From positions 1 through 48,683 of the IMG/VR virus record IMGVR_UViG_3300048928_000145: a stretch of DNA of 48,683 nucleotides; one strand, given 5' to 3'. The DNA is from a virus. The notes beneath the pieces were generated by a model. It worked only from the letters and a program-made list of their open reading frames with translations. It was not told where the DNA came from and searched no databases. This document shows positions 1 through 7,513 of this stretch, in pieces (within the stretch, counting starts at the first letter, position 1; each line of letters opens with the position of its first letter). The translations under genes and the position numbers were made by a program.

Positions 1-127
1 CCCGCGGCGGCCTCGGGGCGCTGCTGGGGCATGGTGCTGACCAGAAGCGCAATTGCAGCGCCTGGACCGAGTACGGATGGCCGCAGAACGTCACCTATGA
101 CAACCTGTATTGGCTCTACCGTCGCGA
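1..127. repeat. Direct terminal repeat, left copy (circular-contig overlap)
   Basis: These 127 bases are identical to 48557-48683. The portal reading frame enters from one copy and leaves through the other without a break, which shows that the two ends join. A length of exactly 127 is a common assembler k-mer size, so this is more likely the overlap of a circular assembly graph than a biological terminal repeat. The true packaging ends (pac or cos) cannot be read from it. Confidence 0.95.
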
Positions 128-1322
128 GGGTATCGCTTTCGGCGCGGTCGAAAAGCTGCTCGGCCGGTGCTGGTCCGACTCTCCCGAAGTGATCGAAGGC
201 GAGAAGAAAGAGAACAGCAAGAGCAAAACCGCTTGGGAGAGTAGCGTAACGCCCACCCTGTCCGCCGCCTGGGTATGGTCGGGATTCGCCGATACGGACC
301 GCCGGCGCCTCGTGGGGCGCTGGGCCGGCCTCATCCTGCACATTGCGGATGGCACGACGAACAACCCCAGCAAGTGGGATGAGCCTGTCCGGCAAGGATC
401 GACCGAGTACCGGCTAGACAAGGTAACGCCGGTATGGGCCAACGCGTTGCAAGTCACCGAATGGGACAGCGACGAGAATTCGCCGACCTATGGTGAGCCG
501 AAGATGTGGCAATACACCGAGTCGCCGGGCATGGAGGGGGCGCCCAGCGTGATCCGTCGTATCCACCCGGATCGCATCTTTCTATTGGGCGATTACAAGG
601 GTAATCCGATCGGTTTCTTGGAACCGGTCTACAACGCCTTCGTATCGCTCGAAAAGGTTGCCGGCGGCAGCGGCGAGTCGTTCTTGAAGAACGCCGCGCG
701 TCAGATCTCGATCAACTACGACAAGAGCATCGATTTTGCGGCGCTGGCAAAGCAGTACGGGGTGAAGCCGGAAGAGTTGCACCAGCGCGTACAGCAAGCC
801 GCGCGCGACCTGAATTCGGCAAATGACATGGTGCTGGTCACGCAGGGGGCAAACTCGATCACGCCGCTGGTGTCCGCGGTTGCCGACCCCGAACCGACGT
901 TCAACGTCAACTTGCAGACGGTATCCGCTGGTGTGGATATCCCCAGCAAGATCTTGGTCGGCAACCAGACAGGGGAGCGCGCCAGCACCGAAGACGACGC
1001 CTATATGAATAAGCGTTGCCAGGGCCGTCGCGATCGTTTCCTGGCGCCCGAGGTGTTGGACTTCGTGCGCCATCTGATCCGCGTGCGCGTGCTGCCGGCC
1101 ACGCAAAAAATGCTTACCGTCATGTGGGGCGACCTGACGCTGCCGACCAAGACGGAGCGCCTGGCTAACGCCAAGACCATGAGCGAGATCAACGCGCAAT
1201 CGTTGGGCGGCGAGGGCGAAACGTTCTCGCGCGACGAGATTCGCGAGGCGGCCGGCTACGAGAACACCGAGCCGACCGAACCCCTGGCCGAAGAAGACGA
1301 CGAAGATGGCGACGAAGCCTAA
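1..1322 (+). CDS. Portal protein, DUF1073 family (C-terminal 440 residues; gene starts at 48403)
   Basis: This is the dodecameric ring at the unique capsid vertex through which DNA is packaged and the tail attaches. The frame is open from base 3 and continues the start at 48403 across the circular join, giving a 491-residue product. A GTG at 189 would cut off the conserved N-terminal block (sequence such as NVTYDNLYWLYRREGIAFGA), so it is not the start. The body matches the DUF1073 portal family: the RIHPDR segment, LEKVAGGSGESFLKN, and the KILVGNQTGERAST region near residue 310. The C-terminus is acidic (EEDDEDGDEA). Some databases label this family anti-CBASS Acb1 because certain members carry a fused 2H phosphoesterase. 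No such domain is present here. It overlaps the next gene by 17 bases, and terminase precedes it. Confidence 0.9.
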   Translation, partial: RGGLGALLGHGADQKRNCSAWTEYGWPQNVTYDNLYWLYRREGIAFGAVEKLLGRCWSDSPEVIEGEKKENSKSKTAWESSVTPTLSAAWVWSGFADTDRRRLVGRWAGLILHIADGTTNNPSKWDEPVRQGSTEYRLDKVTPVWANALQVTEWDSDENSPTYGEPKMWQYTESPGMEGAPSVIRRIHPDRIFLLGDYKGNPIGFLEPVYNAFVSLEKVAGGSGESFLKNAARQISINYDKSIDFAALAKQYGVKPEELHQRVQQAARDLNSANDMVLVTQGANSITPLVSAVADPEPTFNVNLQTVSAGVDIPSKILVGNQTGERASTEDDAYMNKRCQGRRDRFLAPEVLDFVRHLIRVRVLPATQKMLTVMWGDLTLPTKTERLANAKTMSEINAQSLGGEGETFSRDEIREAAGYENTEPTEPLAEEDDEDGDEA

Positions 1323-2238
1323 GCCGCCGGTCATCCCGGGCACGAGGGCGGACCCTACGGCCCTGGACGCACTTGAACGTAGCGCCATGCAGTCTCTGCG
1401 CGCTAAGCTGGTGCGGATCCGTCGCGAGTACGTCGCGGCGATCGATAGGTTCAAGCCTGTCCTGGCCATCAATGCCAAATACGCCTATCGCCTGGACCAA
1501 GCGACCCTAGAGGCGGTGTTGGCCGGCCTGGACGGGTATGTTGATTCAGTGCTGCTGGACGGCGGGGTCAATCAGCTATGGTTTTTCAACGATTACGTCC
1601 GCGTGGCCTACGAGCGCGGGACGCTACAGGAATTCATCAATTTGTCCCGTCAATCGCCGGCGTACACCACGGCCCGCGAAAGCATGATCAACCTGATTCG
1701 ATCAGAACCGTACCAAACCCGCATTGCGCTGATCCGGGCGCGTGAATTCGAAGAAATGAAAGGCCTGTCGGGCGGCGTCAAAGCGGACATGAGCCGCGTG
1801 CTGACCGACGGCCTGGCGCGTGGCTTGCCGCCCAATGAGATCGCAGTCAATCTCAAGCAGCAAACCGGTATCGAGATCAACCGGGCCAATCGGATCGCGC
1901 GAACCGAGATTCCTACGGCGCTACGCCGCGCCCGCATGGATGAAGCGGACGACGCGCGCGAAACGCTGGCGCTGCGCACCATGGAAATGCACCTATCCGC
2001 CTTGTCGCCCACGACGCGGGTGACGCACGCCCAGCGCCACGGCAAGCTGTTCACGACCGATCAGCAGCGCCAGTGGTGGAGCGAGGGGGCAAATTCGATC
2101 AACTGTAAGTGTTCGACGGTTTCGGTCATGGTTGATGCGAAGGGAGAACCGCTGATACCCGATTTCGTGGAAAATGCCCGGGCGTCGTTCAAGCATCAGG
2201 CCGAAAAGGAGGGCATGCCATGGGCCAAAGACCTGTAG
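1306..2238 (+). CDS. Head morphogenesis protein, SPP1 gp7 / Mu F family
   Basis: This 310-residue minor capsid protein is expected to sit with the portal and help capsid assembly or DNA entry. The C-terminal half has the family hallmarks: RIARTEI from about residue 196, an H-x3-HGK segment (THAQRHGKLF), and the terminal NCKC cysteine motif at about 266-269, followed by a short hydrophobic strand. The N-terminal part is mostly helical and less conserved. The start lies inside the end of the portal gene (17-base overlap), which indicates coupled translation and is the normal gene order for this head module. Confidence 0.9.
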   Translation: MATKPKPPVIPGTRADPTALDALERSAMQSLRAKLVRIRREYVAAIDRFKPVLAINAKYAYRLDQATLEAVLAGLDGYVDSVLLDGGVNQLWFFNDYVRVAYERGTLQEFINLSRQSPAYTTARESMINLIRSEPYQTRIALIRAREFEEMKGLSGGVKADMSRVLTDGLARGLPPNEIAVNLKQQTGIEINRANRIARTEIPTALRRARMDEADDARETLALRTMEMHLSALSPTTRVTHAQRHGKLFTTDQQRQWWSEGANSINCKCSTVSVMVDAKGEPLIPDFVENARASFKHQAEKEGMPWAKDL

Positions 2239-2387
2239 TCGCCACCGTCACTGTCTCTTTCAAATGGTGGTTTTGGCCGTATTTCTACGGCCTCTTGACA
2301 ATCAGCCTAATTACTGGCTTGCGACCTGATTACAAAAAGGTAGAATATTGGGCAACTCGGGCCATGCGGCTCAAAATTCGGAGCTAA
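2220..2387 (+). CDS. Small single-span membrane protein
   Basis: This 55-residue protein starts at an ATG seven bases after a perfect AGGAGG (2208-2213), inside the end of the gp7-like gene. The hydrophobic segment FKWWFWPYFYGLLTISLITG (residues 15-34) is a probable membrane helix with aromatic residues at its front edge, followed by a charged tail (RPDYKKVEYW). From memory, short proteins of this W-rich plan lie between the gp7-like and DUF2213 genes in related siphophages. I cannot assign a function. It overlaps the gene before it and ends six bases before the ATG of the next. Confidence 0.72.
   Translation: MGQRPVVATVTVSFKWWFWPYFYGLLTISLITGLRPDYKKVEYWATRAMRLKIRS
2319..2346 (+). promoter_or_regulatory. 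Possible sigma70-type promoter before the protease/scaffold gene
   Basis: TTGCGA (2319-2324), a 16-base spacer and TAGAAT (2341-2346) lie within the small membrane-protein gene. They would start RNA about 40 bases before the ATG at 2393. The match is fair but unproven. It would boost capsid-gene expression within the late operon. Confidence 0.35.
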
Positions 2388-2392
2388 TCAAA

Positions 2393-3655
2393 ATGCCCCA
2401 GCACATTAACCTCACGGTCAAAGTAAATAACAGCGCGATTCGCCGCGAAACGCTGGACGGGCGCGAACACATCGTCGTTCCGGGCTTTACGCTGCCGGCC
2501 AACGTGGTGATGAATGGCGTGCTGTATCCGCAAGAAGAGATCGACAAGCACTATATGCGCCTGGAGGGCACGCTTGCCCCGTTGGAACATCCGGTGCAAG
2601 ACAAAAAGCACGTTTCGGCCACGTCGGCGTACGCGATCAATAATTTCCACGTGGGCGCCCACAATCGCAACGTGCGTAAGGTCGGTAATCGGATCTACGT
2701 CGAAAAATGGGTCGACGTCGAATTCGCGAACAACTCCGAAAAGGGCCGCCGGCTCGTGTCGCGCTTGGAAGCGGCCGAGCGTGGCGATGATTCGGCCCCG
2801 ATCCATACCAGCGTCGCCCTGTTTATCGACCAAATGGCCGCCAACGACGACCAGAAGAAAACCGGCGCTCGTCACGTGGCCCGTATCGTTGAAATGGACC
2901 ACGACGCTATCCTGCTGGACTCGGTGGGCGCGGCCACGCCAGCGGATGGCGTTGGCCTGATGGTCAACGCGGACTTGGCGATGAATGCCAGTCTATTGTC
3001 GGACAGCGATATGAGCGGATCGTACCGAAACAAGGAATCGGCCTTGCAAGAAGCGGCCCGCGCGCGCTTCCCGAACGAGGAATATACGCCTTGGGTCGCC
3101 GACTTTTCGGACACCCATGTGATCCTGGTTCGCGAGGGCAAAAACGAGCAATTCGAATATTCCGTAGAAAACGGTAGAATTACCATCGGCGAAACCGGTA
3201 CGCCGGTCCAACGCAAGGAATCATGGATTGCCGTACTTGCGGCACACATGAAAGGGTTTTTTCAACCAGTGGCGGCGACGCCCAGCAACAAGGAGGGCGA
3301 TATGCCCATCACTCCCGAAGAAAGCGCAGCGGTCGCCAAGCAAACCGCCGACCTGTTGGCCGTCAATCTGGCCGCAGCCCTGAAGCCCGTTACCGAGGCC
3401 ATCACCGCGTTGCAAGAGGGTCAAAAAGCCGTCACGGAAACGCTGACCGCCAACGCCCGCGCCGATGTGGCCGCCAAGCGCGCCAAGGTTGCCGCGGTCC
3501 ACGGCGATATCATCGCTAACGGTTTGGCCGAAGGCGAAGCGCTTGATGCGATGGTCAAGTCGCTGGGCACGTCTGCCTCGCTGGCGGCCAACTCGGGCTT
3601 GCCGGATGCGCCCGGCGGCCTGTCGGTCGACGTCAACAACCTGCCCAAGGAGTAA
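2393..3655 (+). CDS. DUF2213 capsid maturation protease with fused scaffold domain
   Basis: The product is 420 residues. Start ATG 2393 is preceded by GGAG at a workable distance; an earlier in-frame TTG at 2348 has no comparable site. The N-terminal half matches DUF2213, a family found where phages carry a prohead protease: TRETLDGREH-like opening, LEGTLAPLEHPVQ, IHTSVALF and ARIVEMDHDAILLD (residues roughly 1-190). A middle segment (about 200-295) forms an alpha/beta insertion of unknown role. The last 117 residues are Ala/Lys/Glu-rich and helical like a scaffold, and have their own strong internal ribosome-binding site (next entry). The decoration and major capsid genes follow. Protease activity is inferred from family and position; I did not identify catalytic residues with certainty. 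Confidence 0.82.
   Translation: MPQHINLTVKVNNSAIRRETLDGREHIVVPGFTLPANVVMNGVLYPQEEIDKHYMRLEGTLAPLEHPVQDKKHVSATSAYAINNFHVGAHNRNVRKVGNRIYVEKWVDVEFANNSEKGRRLVSRLEAAERGDDSAPIHTSVALFIDQMAANDDQKKTGARHVARIVEMDHDAILLDSVGAATPADGVGLMVNADLAMNASLLSDSDMSGSYRNKESALQEAARARFPNEEYTPWVADFSDTHVILVREGKNEQFEYSVENGRITIGETGTPVQRKESWIAVLAAHMKGFFQPVAATPSNKEGDMPITPEESAAVAKQTADLLAVNLAAALKPVTEAITALQEGQKAVTETLTANARADVAAKRAKVAAVHGDIIANGLAEGEALDAMVKSLGTSASLAANSGLPDAPGGLSVDVNNLPKE
3302..3655 (+). CDS. Probable nested scaffold protein (internal in-frame start)
   Basis: AGGAGG at 3291-3296 stands five bases before ATG 3302, in frame with the upstream DUF2213 gene. The predicted 117-residue product (MPITPEESAAVAKQTADLLA onward) is Ala-rich and largely helical (a short heptad-like stretch around TEAITALQEGQKAVTETL) and lacks the protease domain. 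This repeats the lambda C/Nu3 design, in which scaffold is made separately from the C-terminal part of a protease-scaffold fusion. Seen: the ribosome-binding site and frame. Inferred: that it is used. Confidence 0.6.
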   Translation: MPITPEESAAVAKQTADLLAVNLAAALKPVTEAITALQEGQKAVTETLTANARADVAAKRAKVAAVHGDIIANGLAEGEALDAMVKSLGTSASLAANSGLPDAPGGLSVDVNNLPKE

Positions 3656-3660
3656 CGGAC

Positions 3661-4119
3661 ATGAGCCGCTACCGCCGCGTTAACATCGACGGGAAGTCGC
3701 TGTACAAGACTGAAACCCGTGAAACCGCCGCCGCCATCCTGCCCGGCACCTTCGCCACCATTCCGACCGCTACCGACAAATTCACGCAAGTCGCCGCCTT
3801 GCCCGTCTCGGGCCGCGTCTACGTGATCGACCCGGCCTACTCGCAAGGCCTGGGCATCCGCGACGCCGTACCCGTGGGTGATTCGGCCGTGGGCAACTAC
3901 GTCGAGGAAGGTCGCGAATTCGCCGTACTGGTCGGTCCTGGCACGTACACGAAGGACCAGCCGATCACCATTCTGGCAACCGGCCGCGCTGCTGCCGTTC
4001 CGACCGCTGCCGGCACCTACGCCGTCGTGGGCTACAGCCAGGACGATGCGGTGATCGCTGCTGGCGAAACTGATTTCATCCGTATCCGCATTCGTGCCGG
4101 TTCGGCCACGGTCGCATAA
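3661..4119 (+). CDS. Capsid decoration / structural cement-like protein
   Basis: This 152-residue protein lies between the protease-scaffold and major capsid genes, the usual site of head-decoration (cement) genes. The start follows AAGGAG with good spacing. The sequence is beta-rich with many Gly, Val and Thr residues (GTFATIPTATDKFTQ, GNYVEEGREFAVLV) and no membrane or enzyme motif. The central pattern of a YVIDPAYSQGLGI strand followed by the VEEGREFAV strand is what I know from gp24-like cement proteins. Assignment rests mainly on position and composition. Confidence 0.65.
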   Translation: MSRYRRVNIDGKSLYKTETRETAAAILPGTFATIPTATDKFTQVAALPVSGRVYVIDPAYSQGLGIRDAVPVGDSAVGNYVEEGREFAVLVGPGTYTKDQPITILATGRAAAVPTAAGTYAVVGYSQDDAVIAAGETDFIRIRIRAGSATVA

Positions 4120-4132
4120 AGGAGCGCGCACC

Positions 4133-5233
4133 ATGTTTCTGACTCAGAAAGACATTGCAGCGCATCCCCGCCTGCTCGGCCACTACCAAGAATTGGTGGC
4201 CAATCGTGAAATCCATCGCATCGGCACCGAGAGCATGCTCGCCACGTATCAGAGCGCGATCAAACAATCGCCCCAGATGCTGGCTTTCAATGCCCTTGCC
4301 GGGATCTCGCAGCAATACTGGGCCGAGATCGACCGCCAGATCGTGCAGTACCGCGATCAGGAAACCGGCATGGAAATCTTGAACGACCTGCTGCGCGTGC
4401 AAACCGTGCTGCCGATCGGCAAGACCGCCAAGATGTACAACATTGTCGGCGATATCGCTGAAGACGTCGCAGTCTCGATCGATGGTCAGGCGCCCTACTC
4501 GTTCGACCATACCGAGTATTCGAACGACGGCGACCCGATCCCGGTTTTCACCGCTGGTTTCGGCGTGAACTGGCGCCACAACGCCGGCCTGCAAACCGTT
4601 GGCATCGATCTGATCCTCGATTCGCAATCGGCCAAGAACCGCAAGTTCCAAAAGGCACTTGTCGCGTACACCCTGGACGGTTCGACCCGCATCAGCGTGG
4701 ACGGCATGAAGGGTGAAGGCCTGCGCAATCACCGCAACACCGTCAAGGTGAACTTGGGCGCGGGTGCCGGCGGCGCCAACATCGACCTGACCACGGCCAC
4801 GCCGGAGCAGTTGATCGCGTTTTTCTCGTCCGGCGCATTCGGCCAGACGGCGCGCGACAACAAGGTCGAAGCGTATGACGTGCTGTGGGTTTCGCCGCAA
4901 ATCTGGGCGAACCTGTCGCGTCCGTACCTGATCCAGTTGGGATCCAGCGGCGGCACCGTGGCCGGCTCTGTCCTGCAAGCGGTTTCGTCGTTCATCCCGG
5001 CCCGCGAAATCCGCCAAACGTTCGCCTTCACCGGGAACGAGTACCTGGCCTACGTGCGCCGCCAAGACGTTGTGTCGCCCCTGGTCGGCATGGCTACCGG
5101 CGTCGTGCCGCTGCCCCGCCTGATGCCCCAGGCTAACCACAACTTCCAAATCATGGCCGCCATGGGTATCCAGGTGAAGCGTGATGGCGAAGCCAAGTCC
5201 GGCGTGCAGTACGGCGCCGTCCTGGTCCCCTAA
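4133..5233 (+). CDS. Major capsid protein (DUF6260-like)
   Basis: This 366-residue protein forms the icosahedral shell. Start ATG 4133 (MFLTQKDIAAHP) follows AAAGGAG; an earlier in-frame GTG at 4094 lies inside the previous gene and has no ribosome-binding site. Features fitting an HK97-fold capsid of this group are an N-terminal helical region with Gln/Ala repeats, the DLLRVQTVLPIGKTAKMYNI segment, a glycine-rich loop near GAGAGGANIDL, and a C-terminal segment (ALPxM-type region, FQIMAAMGIQVKRDG). A strong terminator follows one small gene later, as expected for a highly expressed capsid unit. I place it in the DUF6260 family from memory. Confidence 0.82.
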   Translation: MFLTQKDIAAHPRLLGHYQELVANREIHRIGTESMLATYQSAIKQSPQMLAFNALAGISQQYWAEIDRQIVQYRDQETGMEILNDLLRVQTVLPIGKTAKMYNIVGDIAEDVAVSIDGQAPYSFDHTEYSNDGDPIPVFTAGFGVNWRHNAGLQTVGIDLILDSQSAKNRKFQKALVAYTLDGSTRISVDGMKGEGLRNHRNTVKVNLGAGAGGANIDLTTATPEQLIAFFSSGAFGQTARDNKVEAYDVLWVSPQIWANLSRPYLIQLGSSGGTVAGSVLQAVSSFIPAREIRQTFAFTGNEYLAYVRRQDVVSPLVGMATGVVPLPRLMPQANHNFQIMAAMGIQVKRDGEAKSGVQYGAVLVP

Positions 5234-5244
5234 GGAGCATCGAC

Positions 5245-5520
5245 ATGCCCAAGTACGAAGTTATCCGCGCCTGGAATGGCGTTAAGGTTGGCGATGCGGT
5301 CGAACTGGCCGATCCGGTGCACCCGTCTCTGCGTTCGAATGTGCGCCTGTTGCGCGGCGCCGTGGCTGATGCGGTCAATCTGGTCGAGGGCGACACGTCG
5401 CCGGCCGATATCGATCTGACCGACAAAGCCGCAGTGGTCAAAGAACTGAAACGCCTCAAGATTCAGTTTGACGGCCGGCTTTCGGTCGAAGAACTGGCCG
5501 AACTGCTCAAGGCGCAGTAA
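5245..5520 (+). CDS. Small head protein with C-terminal HeH/SAP-like motif
   Basis: The product is 91 residues and starts after AAGGAG. The first half is a small beta domain (KYEVIRAWNGVKVGDAVEL). The last 30 residues (ELKRLKIQFDGRLSVEELAE) form two short helices around an extended strand, the pattern of HeH/LEM-SAP motifs often found in head or head-tail joining proteins. It directly follows the major capsid gene and is the last gene before a terminator. Exact role unknown. Confidence 0.6.
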   Translation: MPKYEVIRAWNGVKVGDAVELADPVHPSLRSNVRLLRGAVADAVNLVEGDTSPADIDLTDKAAVVKELKRLKIQFDGRLSVEELAELLKAQ

Positions 5521-5534
5521 CCTAGCGCCATCCT

Positions 5535-5574
5535 GGCCCGCCACGCGACCGACTAGGCGCCGGCGGGCCTTTTT
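5535..5574 (+). terminator. Rho-independent terminator after the capsid genes
   Basis: GGCCCGCC (5535-5542) pairs perfectly with GGCGGGCC (5562-5569) and is followed by five T. It sits 15 bases after the stop of the small head gene, so it would reduce transcription into the connector and tail genes. Confidence 0.85.
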
Positions 5575-5593
5575 CTATCTGGGACTCTTCAAA

Positions 5594-5953
5594 ATGGCAA
5601 TTGATCCGAAGTACCAAAGCGGGCGAGGCGGATTTTACGACGTCACTGACGGCAGCGGGCCGTACGCTATCGATTCGGACGGGAACGCCACGCTCATCGG
5701 CGCGGGCGGCGGTGGAGGCGGCGGCACCGTGGCCGTCAGCAATTTCCCAGCGGTTCAGCCCGTTTCCGGCACCGTGGCAGTTACGGGAGTCGCGACCGCC
5801 GCCCTTCAAACCGCGCTGAATACCGCCGTAGGGCCGGCCACCGCGCGCGCTGCCGTGACTGATCCCGCTGCCGCGGCAGACGCGAATCAACTCTTGCGCG
5901 GTATCCTGGCTGCTGTCAATCAGATCGTCATTAACACGACGCCGACGCCATGA
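5594..5953 (+). CDS. Structural protein with FPxxQPVSGTV motif
   Basis: This 119-residue protein has an N-terminal segment (SGRGGFYDVTDGSGPYAIDSDG), a seven-glycine hinge, and then a segment with FPAVQPVSGTVAVTGVA, a motif recurring in phage virion proteins, often as tandem repeats in head fibres or neck proteins. The C-terminus is helical and ends INTTPTP. Start ATG 5594 (MAIDPKYQ) is the first after the terminator; an upstream extension would run through the terminator hairpin. It overlaps the next gene as ATGA. Probably a head-neck or minor capsid component. Confidence 0.62.
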   Translation: MAIDPKYQSGRGGFYDVTDGSGPYAIDSDGNATLIGAGGGGGGGTVAVSNFPAVQPVSGTVAVTGVATAALQTALNTAVGPATARAAVTDPAAAADANQLLRGILAAVNQIVINTTPTP

Positions 5954-6345
5954 CCCTCGAACAAGCGAAAGAATACCTTGCATCGGTTGGCGTGACGCTG
6001 CCCGATTTCCTGTTGCAAGCCTTCTTGGATACGGTCAACAGTATCAACGAGTGTTTGGAGGCGAACTATCCGCCGGCCACGCAGCTGCTGATTCAAATGT
6101 ATCTGCTCGGCCTGATGGGCTTGGGTGCCGGCGACCAGTACATCAGTAGCCAGACGGCACCGTCAGGCGCGTCGCGCTCGTTTCGCTACCAGTCGTTGGG
6201 TGATCGCTGGCGGTCGTTGACCAACATGCTGAGGATGTACGACACGAAGGGATGCACCGATGGCTTGGTGCCGCCGGATCCCACGCAGGCGCCAGCGTTT
6301 GGAGGCCTGATCACCGTGCGCGGTGGCGGCATGTGCGGAGAATAG
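5950..6345 (+). CDS. Head-tail connector (adaptor-like)
   Basis: This 131-residue, mostly helical protein begins on the ATGA overlap with the gene before it. The pattern LPDFLLQAFLDTV...CLEANYPPA, then LLGLMGLGAGDQYISSQ and APSGASRSFRYQS, is that of the DUF7370-type connector proteins found between capsid and tail genes in proteobacterial siphophages. By position it would be the first ring below the portal. Confidence 0.68.
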   Translation: MTLEQAKEYLASVGVTLPDFLLQAFLDTVNSINECLEANYPPATQLLIQMYLLGLMGLGAGDQYISSQTAPSGASRSFRYQSLGDRWRSLTNMLRMYDTKGCTDGLVPPDPTQAPAFGGLITVRGGGMCGE

Positions 6346-6348
6346 GCT

Positions 6349-6684
6349 ATGTCCAACACCGCCAATTGGAGCTATACCAACGTCGCCCAGGTGCGACCCG
6401 TGACAGGGCGGGACAAGTGGGGCGGCAAGACTTACGGCGCCGAGTACCAAATTGCGTGTACGTGGGAAGCCTATCAAACCGAGGAACGGGAAATGGGCGG
6501 CATGCAGGGAAGCCAGGGCGTCGAGTTGATCGCCCGTCATATCGTCTACACCGAAGACCCGCGCCCGCAGAAAGGCGATGAATTGATGTTCGCGGGGTCG
6601 AACGGTTGGGAAGAGATTCGGGACCGCACCAATTGGGACATGTCCTTTTTCGGCGAAACGCCTGATTTTAAGCTGGTGACGTGA
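6349..6684 (+). CDS. Head closure / neck protein
   Basis: The product is 111 residues and beta-rich (NWSYTNVAQVRP..., VELIARHIVYTEDPRPQKGD, EEIRDRTNWDMSFFGETPDF). It follows the connector gene by three bases and overlaps the next gene at TGATG. In this conserved gene order the slot belongs to the head-closure (stopper) protein. The sequence shows no enzyme or membrane feature; the call is positional. Confidence 0.58.
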   Translation: MSNTANWSYTNVAQVRPVTGRDKWGGKTYGAEYQIACTWEAYQTEEREMGGMQGSQGVELIARHIVYTEDPRPQKGDELMFAGSNGWEEIRDRTNWDMSFFGETPDFKLVT

Positions 6685-7133
6685 TGCCTGTGGCCGGGAT
6701 TCAGCGCCTCAAGGGGAACATTCGCGCTTCGTTCAAGGGGATCGCGGAGGACAAGACCTATCAAGGCCTGTACGCCATTCTGCAACAGGGATCGGCGCTA
6801 TCCGCCACGCTGACCCCGATCGATTCCAGCACGCTCGTTAACAGCCTGTACTCCCCCGTGATCAAAGGCACCAGCGGTCACGTTGGGTACACCGCTAAAT
6901 ACGCGCAATGGGTGCACGAAATGCCTGGCAAGCTACGCGGTCAGCCGCGCGCTCATTTTGGTCGCACGGGAAACCGTTCGGCCGCCGGCCCGCAACAGAT
7001 GACGCCCTTTGGCGGCGGAACGGGCAAGGGCAACTATTGGGACCCTAAGGCGGTGCCGCAATTCCTGACCGTCGCGTTCGATAAAATAACCCCCCATATT
7101 CCCAAGCTGCTAAAGGAGGCCTACCGTGTATGA
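6684..7133 (+). CDS. HK97 gp10-like neck/tail-completion protein
   Basis: This 149-residue protein starts at ATG 6684 (TGATG overlap); the GTG three bases earlier is less likely. It carries the HK97-gp10-like core: helical N-terminus, the LVNSLYSPVIKG strand, and the signature VGYTAKYAQWVHEMPGK, followed by a loop and a C-terminal helix (TVAFDKITPHIPKLLKEA). Proteins of this family sit at the head-tail joint. The tail-terminator gene overlaps its end by eight bases. Confidence 0.72.
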   Translation: MPVAGIQRLKGNIRASFKGIAEDKTYQGLYAILQQGSALSATLTPIDSSTLVNSLYSPVIKGTSGHVGYTAKYAQWVHEMPGKLRGQPRAHFGRTGNRSAAGPQQMTPFGGGTGKGNYWDPKAVPQFLTVAFDKITPHIPKLLKEAYRV

Positions 7134-7497
7134 CGCGATTTCTGAATGGTTGATGGCGGTGTTGCCGGCCGGCCGATACTCCGAAGCTCAAGGGCAATGG
7201 GTTGAAGACCAAAGCGACCGCGATACATGGTATGCCGTGATCCAGATTGACGGCGGGCCGGCCATCAACGTGACCGACCGGCGCAAGAATGCCCGCCTGA
7301 TCCTGCTGGGGCCGCGCAACGCCCGTCAGGAAGCGCCCGCGGTGCTGGCCGATATAGAATCTGTTGTGCAAGCCGCTTTGCTGTATGCGGCCCCGTGCGG
7401 CGCGGCGCATATCCGCGTAATGGCTGAGCCGAGCCGTCCCGGCTACACTACCGAGGACCGGGCATTTACAATGCTTGATCTTCAAATCACTTTTTGA
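7126..7497 (+). CDS. Tail terminator / tail completion protein
   Basis: The 123-residue product starts at GTG 7126, chosen because AGGAGG stands six bases upstream; no ATG fits. The layout is N-terminal helix (YDAISEWLMAVL), then four beta strands (WYAVIQIDGGPAINV, ARLILLGPRN), helix (APAVLADIESVVQAALL), then strands. That is the compact alpha/beta fold of tail-terminator proteins, and the gene lies just before the tail-tube gene as expected. Confidence 0.62.
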   Translation: MYDAISEWLMAVLPAGRYSEAQGQWVEDQSDRDTWYAVIQIDGGPAINVTDRRKNARLILLGPRNARQEAPAVLADIESVVQAALLYAAPCGAAHIRVMAEPSRPGYTTEDRAFTMLDLQITF

Positions 7498-7513
7498 TAT
7501 AGGAGCTACCAAA

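Noticed and set aside
1-1322. Anti-CBASS Acb1 function for the portal gene
   Set aside because: The family name in some databases reflects fused members. This protein ends in an acidic tail without 2H phosphoesterase motifs.
2295-2325. TTGACA at 2295 as another copy of the shared operator
   Set aside because: The following bases do not match the element, and no -10 box lies 16-18 bases downstream.
4076-5149. Long antisense frame opposite the major capsid gene (357 codons)
   Set aside because: It mirrors the codon pattern of the capsid gene, with no motif and no start signal.
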